From CAYUIS01 sp964444825 (lineage in GTDB: Bacteria; Chloroflexota; Anaerolineae; B4-G1), in assembly GCA_964444825.1 (NCBI GenBank), contig CAYUIS010000095.1, forward strand, positions 1 to 20,047: a DNA stretch of 20,047 nucleotides, written 5' to 3'. Under the pieces are notes generated by a model, which saw only the letters and a list, made by a program, of their open reading frames with translations, made no database searches and was not told where the DNA came from. Shown here piece after piece: positions 1 to 5,864 of the stretch; the first letter of the stretch is position 1, and the number at the start of each line of letters is the position of its first letter. A program made the translations under genes and the position numbers.

Positions 1-14
1 ATACCGTTCGCTCA

Positions 15-20
15 CCTCCT
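15..20 (-). promoter_or_regulatory. Shine-Dalgarno of a gene beyond the left edge
   Basis: On the minus strand AGGAGG lies 14 nt from the window edge, in the direction of thrS transcription. A coding region probably begins at or just outside the edge. In many bacteria thrS is followed by infC, so infC is a reasonable guess from synteny, but none of its coding sequence is visible here. Confidence 0.4.
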
Positions 21-40
21 ATCGGTTGGTATCTTTTTTT

Positions 41-145
41 CGTGAGTCAACGAATGCCGTTCGGTACGATTCTTTCGTGAGTCAACGAATCCACTTGGGT
101 ACACTTTATTCGTGAGGCAACGCGATCACTTGGCACCGTGCTTGT
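41..145. repeat. Three tandem 35-bp repeats downstream of thrS
   Basis: The core CGTGAGTCAACGAAT occurs at 41 and 76, and a diverged copy (CGTGAGGCAACGCGA) at 111, so the period is exactly 35 bp. The remainder of each unit is also related (GGTAC or GGCAC followed by a T-rich end). Bases 6-40 look like a fourth, strongly decayed copy. The core carries a 5-bp inverted repeat (TTCGT/ACGAA). The last unit runs into the thrS stop codon. The sequence shows a minisatellite in the thrS 3' intergenic space; no function is evident. Confidence 0.75.
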
Positions 146-1944
146 CACAGCAGTCGCTTTTCCGCCACTGCGCCTTGCGCCAGAGCGATGAAATCTTCTA
201 TCGACATGGCGCCGGGCACCTCTCCATCGCGCAGCCTCAAGTTCACCTGCTCCGCTTGTTGCTCGCGGTCACCGATGACGAGCATATAGGGCACCTTTTG
301 GAGCTGAGCTTCGCGGATTTTGGCCCTCATCCGTTCGCCCGAGCTGTCCACAGTTGCCCTCAGTCCGGCTGCTCGCAGTTGTTCCGCCACCGAATCAGCG
401 TACTCGACGTGCCTGTCGGCAATGGGGATCAGGGCGACCTGCACAGGTGCTAGCCAGACCGGGAAAGCGCCCCCATAGTGCTCGACGAGAACACCAAAGA
501 ATCGCTCTATGCTGCCCAACAACGCACGATGTACCATATAGGGCCGGTGTTCGTCACCGCCTTCGCCAACATACGTCATATCGAACCGTTCCGGCAGGTT
601 GAAGTCAAACTGAATCGTCGTGCACTGCCAGGCACGTCCCAGTGCATCCTTGATCTTGATGTCGATCTTTGGGCCGTAAAAGACCGCTTCGCCTTCCATC
701 CGCTCGTAGGCCAGGGCCCTGGCCTCGAGCGCCTTGACCAGCGACGCCTCGGCCTGCCCCCACATCTCGCTGGCGCCGGCATACTTTTCTGGGGTTCGCG
801 GGTCACGCACACTCAACTCGATCTTGAACTCCTCAAAACCAAAGCCGCGTAAGAGATCCAGGCTGAAATCCAACACGCGCAGAATCTCTTTGTCGATCTG
901 TTCCGGCGTGCAAAAGATGTGGGCATCATCCTGCGTGAAGCCGCGTACCCGTAGCAGACCGTGCAGCACACCGCTGCGTTCATATCGGTATACCGTGCCC
1001 AACTCGGCCCAACGCAACGGCAGTTCGCGATACGAGCGCGTTCGGGACTTGTACATCATGATGTGGAACGGGCAGTTCATCGGCTTGATGTAATAGTCTT
1101 GCCCATCGACGTCCATTGGGGCATACATACCGTCCCTGTAAAAGTCAAGATGACCCGACGTCTGCCAGAGTGACGCGCGACCGATATGCGGGGAAAACAC
1201 GATCTCATAGCCACCCTCAAAGTGTCGCTTGCGCCAGTAGTCTTCGATCAGAACGCGAATCTGCCCGCCCTTGGGATGCCAGTAGGCGAGGCCAGCTCCG
1301 GCCTCGCCGTGAAAGCTGAGCAGATCCAGGTCTTTGACCAGGCGTCGATGGTCCCGCTTCTCAACCTCCTCCCGCCAGGCCAGGAATTCCTCGAGTTGCT
1401 GACTCGTCTCCCAGACCGTGCCATAGATACGCTGCAGCATAGGGCGACTTTCATCTCCCCGCCAGTAGGCGCCTGCCACGTTCAGCAGCTTGATGGCCTC
1501 GGGGTTGATCTCCTGCGTGTTATCCACGTGCGGCCCGCGGCATAGGTCGACGAACGGACCGCTCTTGTAGATAGAGAGCTTGGGCGCTTCGTCCAGCGGT
1601 TCACCATACTCGTCGGTTCCGGCGGAAAGGATGCCGTCAATCAGTTCCAGCTTGTATGGTTGATCGGCAAAAAGCTGGCGGGCTTGTTGCTCATCGAGCT
1701 CCTGATACACGAAGGCATGCTTTTCGGTGATGATCTCTCGCATGCGGGCTTCCATCTCTGTCAAGTCCTCCGGCGTCAGCGGCCGGGGCAGTTCAAAGTC
1801 ATAGTAAAAGCCCCGTTCAATGGGCGGGCCAATGGCGATCTTGCCCTCGGGAAACTTTTCCAACACCGCCTGAGCCATCACATGTGATGTAGAGTGGCGC
1901 AGACGATGCAGATGTTCCTCTTTATGATTGTGTTTCTCGGACAC
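145..1944 (-). CDS. thrS: Threonyl-tRNA synthetase lacking the TGS domain
   Basis: This class II synthetase charges tRNA-Thr with threonine in the cytoplasm. The 599-aa protein begins directly with the N2 editing (SAD) domain: HxxxH at His17/His21 and CxxxH at Cys135/His139. The catalytic core follows, with the MNCPFH zinc cysteine (Cys291), motif 2 (YRYERSG, about 319-325), His342, a motif 3 stretch (HRALLGSIERF), and then the anticodon-binding domain. The roughly 60-residue N-terminal TGS domain of the standard enzyme is absent. That is not a start-site error, because an in-frame TAG lies two codons upstream of the GTG start. A GGGGAGG Shine-Dalgarno lies 6 nt upstream. Expression is probably controlled by the T-box leader before it. 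The editing residues look intact. Confidence 0.97.
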   Translation of the reverse strand: MSEKHNHKEEHLHRLRHSTSHVMAQAVLEKFPEGKIAIGPPIERGFYYDFELPRPLTPEDLTEMEARMREIITEKHAFVYQELDEQQARQLFADQPYKLELIDGILSAGTDEYGEPLDEAPKLSIYKSGPFVDLCRGPHVDNTQEINPEAIKLLNVAGAYWRGDESRPMLQRIYGTVWETSQQLEEFLAWREEVEKRDHRRLVKDLDLLSFHGEAGAGLAYWHPKGGQIRVLIEDYWRKRHFEGGYEIVFSPHIGRASLWQTSGHLDFYRDGMYAPMDVDGQDYYIKPMNCPFHIMMYKSRTRSYRELPLRWAELGTVYRYERSGVLHGLLRVRGFTQDDAHIFCTPEQIDKEILRVLDFSLDLLRGFGFEEFKIELSVRDPRTPEKYAGASEMWGQAEASLVKALEARALAYERMEGEAVFYGPKIDIKIKDALGRAWQCTTIQFDFNLPERFDMTYVGEGGDEHRPYMVHRALLGSIERFFGVLVEHYGGAFPVWLAPVQVALIPIADRHVEYADSVAEQLRAAGLRATVDSSGERMRAKIREAQLQKVPYMLVIGDREQQAEQVNLRLRDGEVPGAMSIEDFIALAQGAVAEKRLL

Positions 1945-1987
1945 TGTCTACCTCCCCTGCTTTTGTTACCCTTCTATGACGCACAAA

Positions 1988-2271
1988 CCCCCACGCCCTG
2001 GGGCGCGGGGGTCTTCCACGTGGTTCCACCCAAGTTCTAAGCAACAGATCATCCACTGACACTGCTGCCGCACTCTGGAGGCGATAACGGGCCCTACCCG
2101 GAGTCCCATACTCTCGTGTCTACGACTTACGTCGTGGTCGATTTGGGAGACTCACTCCCGGGGGGTTTTCCCAACCGTCCAGTCAAGGAAGCTTACAGCC
2201 AGTGGCTCCCTCTCTCTGCGACCTTCTCAGGGCGGTACTCGTCCCGGTCAACGCGCTAGCACTTTTGATTG
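1988..2271 (-). promoter_or_regulatory. T-box riboswitch leader of thrS
   Basis: This fills the 407-bp gap upstream of thrS. On the minus strand it shows a Stem I-like 5' part with GAGTA (2236-2240), the AGAGAG bulge (2211-2218) and a distal arm pairing AGGGAGC with GCTTCCT. Next comes the T-box sequence TGGGTGGAACCACGTGG (2016-2032). It ends in a strong GC hairpin (1988-2011, CCCCCGCGCC paired with GGCGTGGGGG) followed by a short TTTG run, which would act as terminator. Uncharged tRNA pairs with the T-box bulge to favour the antiterminator. The specifier is probably ACC (Thr), at 2164-2166 after GGGAAA; I am less sure of that codon than of the T-box itself. Confidence 0.88.
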
Positions 2272-2278
2272 TACTGAT

Positions 2279-2306
2279 ATTATAGCCTGTTCTTGGCTCC
2301 TGTCAA
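2279..2306 (-). promoter_or_regulatory. Consensus sigma-70 promoter of the thrS T-box transcript
   Basis: A perfect -35 TTGACA (2301-2306) and a perfect -10 TATAAT (2279-2284) are separated by 16 bp on the minus strand. Transcription should start near 2272, directly before the T-box Stem I. A consensus promoter suits a gene regulated downstream by attenuation. Confidence 0.88.
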
Positions 2307-2351
2307 CTATGACTTGGTTTGCTCTATCTCGGGAGAAAGCATACGGGCACG

Positions 2352-3074
2352 CTAGTGCTGTACCTGTGCTTCCTCTGGCTGCAAGCCACCGTCCGCAAAG
2401 TAATATCCCATCCTCCACCGCGTGCGAATATAGCGCGGTTTGGAAGGATTGTCCTCGATCTTTCGTCGTAGATAGCGTATATAGACACTGAGGTAACTCA
2501 ACTCCTCGGCGTACTCCGATCCCCAGATGCTGACGAGCAGCTCTTTGTGAGGTACAATTCGGCCTTTCTGGCTGACCAGGTAAAGCAGCAGACGAGACTC
2601 GATGGGTGTGAGATGGATTGGTTCCCCACGTCGTGTGACCGATCCGTTCTCAAGATCGATGTGAAGATTGTCATCGTCGTATACCACCCGCCAGTCTTCG
2701 TCAGAACCGTTCCGGGCCCGGCGCAGAACGGTCCGGATACGGGCCTTGAGCTCGTCAAAGCTACAAGGCTTGATGACATAGTCGTCAGCGCCCAAGGACA
2801 GGCCCTTGAGGACATCCGCTTGGTCAGCCCTGGCAGTGAGCATGATTATCGGGGTGTCACACATGCTGCGGAGTCGTTGGCACGTCGCCCAGCCGTCCAT
2901 ATCGGGCATCATAATGTCTAGGACGATGACGTCGGGGCGGATTTCGTAGGCCCGCCGAAGCCCCTCTTTGCCGCTCTCTGCCGTGGTGACTATGAAGCCA
3001 TCTCGTTCCAGCCCAAGCTGCAGCAGAGTCAGCAGTCCAGGATCATCATCAACTATCAATACCTTCTCGTTCAT
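2352..3074 (-). CDS. OmpR/PhoB-family response regulator 1 (orphan)
   Basis: This 240-aa cytoplasmic two-component response regulator has an N-terminal receiver domain (about 4-115): acidic pocket DDD 9-11, phosphoacceptor Asp53 (VLDIMMPDMDG), Thr80 and Lys102. A C-terminal winged-helix DNA-binding domain follows (about 140-228), with the typical TPIESRLL start and RIRTRWRMGYYF end. The residue after the conserved Lys-Pro is Cys103 instead of the common Phe. An AGAGG Shine-Dalgarno precedes the ATG. No histidine kinase gene lies on either side, so the partner and target genes cannot be read from context. A paralogous regulator lies directly upstream, with a terminator between the two. Confidence 0.93.
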   Translation of the reverse strand: MNEKVLIVDDDPGLLTLLQLGLERDGFIVTTAESGKEGLRRAYEIRPDVIVLDIMMPDMDGWATCQRLRSMCDTPIIMLTARADQADVLKGLSLGADDYVIKPCSFDELKARIRTVLRRARNGSDEDWRVVYDDDNLHIDLENGSVTRRGEPIHLTPIESRLLLYLVSQKGRIVPHKELLVSIWGSEYAEELSYLSVYIRYLRRKIEDNPSKPRYIRTRWRMGYYFADGGLQPEEAQVQH

Positions 3075-3237
3075 TTTCTAAACCTCTACTGGCTTGTCAC
3101 TCCAAGGATTGGTTTGTACCCTTTGGCAAGACAAGGAGATCGAGTTCTCAAACCTGTACGACAGATTCCTTGTCATCACTTTTGGTTCCGTTCGCCTCGC
3201 CGTGTTCAGTTGGACGTAGGATGCTCCCTCCGATCTG

Positions 3238-3267
3238 TGTATACTATATCAGAAAGCTGTATGTGAA
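3238..3267 (-). promoter_or_regulatory. Possible promoter of response regulator 1
   Basis: TTCACA (3262-3267) and TATACA (3238-3243) are separated by 18 bp on the minus strand, downstream of the terminator that ends the previous gene. The leader would be about 160 nt. The hexamers are imperfect, so this is tentative. Confidence 0.4.
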
Positions 3268-3291
3268 AGGTGAAGGACAGGTAAAGAACAT

Positions 3292-3317
3292 CAAAAATCC
3301 CCCCTACAGAAGGGGGG
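3292..3317 (-). terminator. Intrinsic terminator after response regulator 2
   Basis: On the minus strand CCCCCC pairs with GGGGGG around a 7-nt loop (3299-3317) and is followed by ATTTTTG. It lies about 20 bp past the stop codon of the upstream regulator, so the two regulator genes are likely transcribed separately. Confidence 0.8.
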
Positions 3318-3337
3318 AAGGGATAATGCTAAAGAGG

Positions 3338-4042
3338 CTAGAGTAGGTCTTCGGAATCGAAGTAGTATCCCCCTCCTCGAACGGTGTGGAGATACCGGGG
3401 GGCACTGGGATCTTGTTCGACCTTTCGCCGCAGCCGATAGATGTATTGCTTGACCAAGTCTGGCTCACCGATCCAGTCAGGCCCCCATACTCTGGTCAAG
3501 ATAGCGTCCGTACTCAGCACCTTGCCGGCATGGCGGATCAGCAGGCGGAGTACCTCAAACTCTTTGGGAGTCAAATATACTGTCTTGTTCGCAATCACCA
3601 ACTCGTGACGGTCGCAGTCCAATACGACTGATTCAGCGGGGAACAGATAATCGCCCGATTCACCGGGACGCTCTCCAGCGCGGCGGAGGCAGGCTGCCAA
3701 TCGACTGATCAACTCTGAGCGTTCAAAGGGCTTGACCACATAGTCGTCTGCCCCAAGGGAGAGGCCATGTACAATATCCTCGATAGTGCCTTTGGCCGTG
3801 ACAAAGATGATGGGCACGTCTGTCATTTCCCGGAGGCGACGGCAAGCCTCAAAACCATCCATATCCGGCATCATCACGTCCAACAGGATCGCGTCAGGAT
3901 GACTCTCATAGGCAAAGCGCAATCCTGTAATCGCATCCTCAGCCGTCACAACGTCAAAGCCCTCAGCAGTCAGGGTCGTCTGAAGCAATGCCAACACGTC
4001 TGGGTGGTCGTCTATGACAAGGATGCGGAAGCGACGCCGCAT
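3338..4042 (-). CDS. OmpR/PhoB-family response regulator 2 (orphan)
   Basis: This 234-aa paralogue of the neighbouring regulator has a receiver domain with acidic residues Asp11/Asp12, phosphoacceptor Asp55 (LLDVMMPDMDG), Thr82 and Lys104 (KPFERSEL). A winged-helix output domain follows (about 133-229), ending in the typical TVRGGGYYF stretch. The start is well supported by GGAGGT 7 nt before the ATG. It has its own promoter and terminator and no adjacent kinase. The signal and regulon are unknown. The shared GLSLGADDYV motif and overall layout suggest that the two regulators arose by an old duplication. Confidence 0.94.
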   Translation of the reverse strand: MRRRFRILVIDDHPDVLALLQTTLTAEGFDVVTAEDAITGLRFAYESHPDAILLDVMMPDMDGFEACRRLREMTDVPIIFVTAKGTIEDIVHGLSLGADDYVVKPFERSELISRLAACLRRAGERPGESGDYLFPAESVVLDCDRHELVIANKTVYLTPKEFEVLRLLIRHAGKVLSTDAILTRVWGPDWIGEPDLVKQYIYRLRRKVEQDPSAPRYLHTVRGGGYYFDSEDLL

Positions 4043-4122
4043 GTTCTCTACCTCCTACCCCAAGTGCACCTCATTCCAAGACGGAGCCCTTCTCCTGGCT
4101 GGGTGAAAAAATTCTTAATGAG

Positions 4123-4150
4123 ATTATACAACAGTTTATGGATTTGACAA
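4123..4150 (-). promoter_or_regulatory. Promoter of response regulator 2
   Basis: TTGTCA (4145-4150) and a perfect TATAAT (4123-4128) are separated by 16 bp on the minus strand. The predicted start near 4116 gives a 5' leader of about 75 nt. Confidence 0.75.
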
Positions 4151-4182
4151 ACGTGCGCGGGGCGGTTTCGTCCACAAACGAG

Positions 4183-4210
4183 AACCGGCTGGCACAACTG
4201 CCAACCGGTT
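4183..4210 (-). terminator. Terminator hairpin after tRNA-Val
   Basis: A 12-bp stem (AACCGGTTGGCA with TGCCAGCCGGTT, one G-U pair) with a 4-nt loop begins 7 bp beyond the tRNA 3' end on the minus strand. Only a weak T-run follows (CTCGTTTG). Confidence 0.65.
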
Positions 4211-4216
4211 TGGCTA

Positions 4217-4290
4217 TGGGCGGTACAAGACTTGAACTTGTGACCTCCACGATGTCAACGTGGCGCTCTGGCCATCTGAGCTAACCGCCC
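4217..4290 (-). tRNA. tRNA-Val (GAC anticodon)
   Basis: The minus strand folds into a complete 74-nt cloverleaf. The acceptor arm is GGGCGGT with ACCGCCC, the D arm GCTC/GAGC, the anticodon stem CCACG/CGTGG with loop TTGACAT (anticodon GAC), and the T arm ACAAG/CTTGT with loop TTCAAGT. The discriminator base is A. The 3' CCA is not encoded (TAG follows), so it must be added after transcription. The predicted transcription start lies only about 5 nt before the mature 5' end. Confidence 0.95.
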
Positions 4291-4301
4291 GGGACAGATT
4301 G

Positions 4302-4329
4302 ATTATACCACCTCATCGTCATTTTGCAA
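4302..4329 (-). promoter_or_regulatory. tRNA-Val promoter (shares its -35 with holB)
   Basis: On the minus strand TTGCAA (4324-4329) and a perfect TATAAT (4302-4307) are separated by 16 bp. The TTGCAA is self-complementary and also serves as the -35 of the divergent holB promoter. Confidence 0.75.
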
Positions 4330-4351
4330 GGATTGGCACCTGTGCTAGAAT
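4324..4351 (+). promoter_or_regulatory. holB promoter (shares its -35 with tRNA-Val)
   Basis: On the plus strand TTGCAA (4324-4329) and TAGAAT (4346-4351) are separated by 16 bp. The predicted start falls at about 4358-4360, on or next to the holB ATG. Confidence 0.65.
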
Positions 4352-4359
4352 TCCTCCTG

Positions 4360-5373
4360 ATGGGACGGATCGATGTTTCTACTTCTCCCAACACCAGTTG
4401 GGGCATCATAGGGCACGACTGGGCTGTGAGGTCTCTGTACCAATCTGTAGCCTCCGGCAGCGTGTCCCATGCCTATCTTCTCACCGGGCCGCCGGGTGTT
4501 GGCAAGACGACGTTGGCGCGATCGCTGGCCGCTGCTCTGCTGTGCCAGGGTGGGGAAGGTTCGCCCTGTGGTGAATGTCGCGCCTGTCGATTGATCGACA
4601 GCGGCAACCATCCCGATCTGCACATCGTGGAATCTGGAAGAGTGGGTGATAGTCTAAAGATTCAGCAGGTGCGCGATTTGCAGAGTCAGCTCTGCCTCAC
4701 TCCGATTGAGGCCCGCTGGCGAGTGGCGATCCTGCGCCGTTTCGAGGAAGCCACAACGTCGGCCGCCAATGCCTTGCTCAAGACGCTCGAGGAGCCTCCA
4801 CCCTATGCTGTGCTAGTTGTCCTGGCCAGCGACGCCGACCGTCTCTTGCCCACCATCGTGTCCCGCTGCCGGCAAATCCCTCTGCGCCCTCTCCCTATAT
4901 CTAGTGTACGTCAGGCCCTTGTGGAGCGCTGGAACACGGAGCCAGAGCAGGCTGAGTTCCTGGCTCACCTTTCAGGCGGGCGGTTGGGTTGGGCAGTGAG
5001 TGTGCTGGGTGATAGCGCCGTTCTCCAAAGCCGTGACCATCGTCTGGACGATTTGGATAATCTGCTGAAAGCTTCTATCACCGATCGTTTCGGGTATGCG
5101 GCCAGGCTGGCCCGCAGCCCGGTCGCCACGCAGGAGACGCTCGATCTATGGACTGCCTGGTGGCGCGACGTGATGGTGCTAACCGCTGGAGCAGACGCTC
5201 CCCTCGCCAATGTGGATCGGCATCATATGCTGCTCAAGTATGCCGAACGGTTCACGGTGGAGCAAAGCGCATCTGTGGTGGGGGCTCTGTGCCGCGCATC
5301 CGAGAGGTTGAGGCGTAATGCGAATTCCCGGCTTACGCTTGAGGTGCTGATGCTCGACTTGCCCTATTTGTGA
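4360..5373 (+). CDS. holB: DNA polymerase III delta' subunit (clamp loader)
   Basis: A 337-aa AAA+ protein of the clamp loader that places the sliding clamp on DNA. Walker A GPPGVGKT lies at 43-50, a zinc-binding set at Cys62, Cys70, Cys73 and Cys76, the delta'-type NALLKTLEEPP at 138-148, and the SRC arginine-finger motif at 168-170. The Walker B region (RRFEEA) lacks the usual DEA acid pair, which fits delta' and argues against DnaX gamma/tau; the length also fits. I chose the ATG at 4360 because the protein family begins here. It has no Shine-Dalgarno, but the promoter -10 ends 8 bp upstream, so translation is probably leaderless. An upstream in-frame TTG at 4324 lies inside the -35 box and is unlikely. 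Confidence 0.92.
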   Translation: MGRIDVSTSPNTSWGIIGHDWAVRSLYQSVASGSVSHAYLLTGPPGVGKTTLARSLAAALLCQGGEGSPCGECRACRLIDSGNHPDLHIVESGRVGDSLKIQQVRDLQSQLCLTPIEARWRVAILRRFEEATTSAANALLKTLEEPPPYAVLVVLASDADRLLPTIVSRCRQIPLRPLPISSVRQALVERWNTEPEQAEFLAHLSGGRLGWAVSVLGDSAVLQSRDHRLDDLDNLLKASITDRFGYAARLARSPVATQETLDLWTAWWRDVMVLTAGADAPLANVDRHHMLLKYAERFTVEQSASVVGALCRASERLRRNANSRLTLEVLMLDLPYL

Positions 5374-5397
5374 ATGTTCTCTCTGTGGACCGACAAA

Positions 5398-5441
5398 CAC
5401 ACAGCCTCCGGCAGATCAGACTTACCGCCGGAGGCTGTGTG
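5398..5441. terminator. Bidirectional hairpin between convergent holB and spoVS
   Basis: A perfect 15-bp inverted repeat (left arm 5398-5412, right arm 5427-5441) has a 14-nt loop between two convergent genes. T-runs on both sides are weak (GTTTGT on the minus strand). Position and stem strength support a shared terminator or mRNA 3'-end stabiliser. Confidence 0.7.
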
Positions 5442-5455
5442 ATAGATGTGCGTTT

Positions 5456-5737
5456 CTAAACGGCTTCGACGTCAGGCCACCACTGTTGAACGCCCAGTCG
5501 CACTGCCGTTCTCTCGTGGTCATCGATCTGCACCTCTACGAACGATGGAAGGCACATGATGTCGATTCCATCCTCCTTCAGGTAGCCACGAGCGATACAC
5601 ACTGCTTTGACTGCCTGGTTGACGGCTCCAGCACCGATGGCTTGCACATCTACCCGGCCTTTCTCTCGCATGACCCCTGCAATGGCACCCGCCACCGCTG
5701 TTGAGCGAGAAGTGGCCGCTACTTTGATGATGTCCAT
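5456..5737 (-). CDS. spoVS: SpoVS-family protein
   Basis: A 93-aa homologue of stage V sporulation protein S. The family signature is clear: VAGAIAGVMRE near 15-25, the very conserved QAIGAGAVNQAVKAV near 32-46, then IDIMCLPSF and QIDDHERTAV. SpoVS is an Alba-like small protein that affects late sporulation in Bacillus; homologues also occur in non-sporulating Thermus and Chloroflexota, where the role is unclear. AAGGAGG lies 6 nt before the ATG and the gene has its own promoter. No other sporulation gene is visible, so a general nucleic-acid-binding or regulatory role is more likely than sporulation; that is inference. Confidence 0.93.
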   Translation of the reverse strand: MDIIKVAATSRSTAVAGAIAGVMREKGRVDVQAIGAGAVNQAVKAVCIARGYLKEDGIDIMCLPSFVEVQIDDHERTAVRLGVQQWWPDVEAV

Positions 5738-5822
5738 GGTCTGCCTCCTTGTGCTTCCTTGGCCTTTCCACAGGTCAAACCATACGCCAACTCATCTAGG
5801 TTTGTATGGACCTCACTATGTT

Positions 5823-5851
5823 ATCATACACCAAAATCGGACATCGTGCAA
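5823..5851 (-). promoter_or_regulatory. spoVS promoter
   Basis: TTGCAC (5846-5851) and TATGAT (5823-5828) are separated by 17 bp on the minus strand, in the 127-bp gap after the UbiD gene. No terminator is visible after the UbiD gene, so read-through from the operon is also possible. Confidence 0.6.
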
Positions 5852-5864
5852 GCAAGTCCACATG

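Noticed and set aside
41..110. Promoters in the repeats, because each core contains TTGACT on the minus strand
   Set aside because: No -10-like hexamer occurs 16-18 bp downstream in any unit.
6..145. CRISPR array
   Set aside because: Units are directly adjacent with a 35-bp period and no separate spacers, and similarity extends through the whole unit, so this is a minisatellite.
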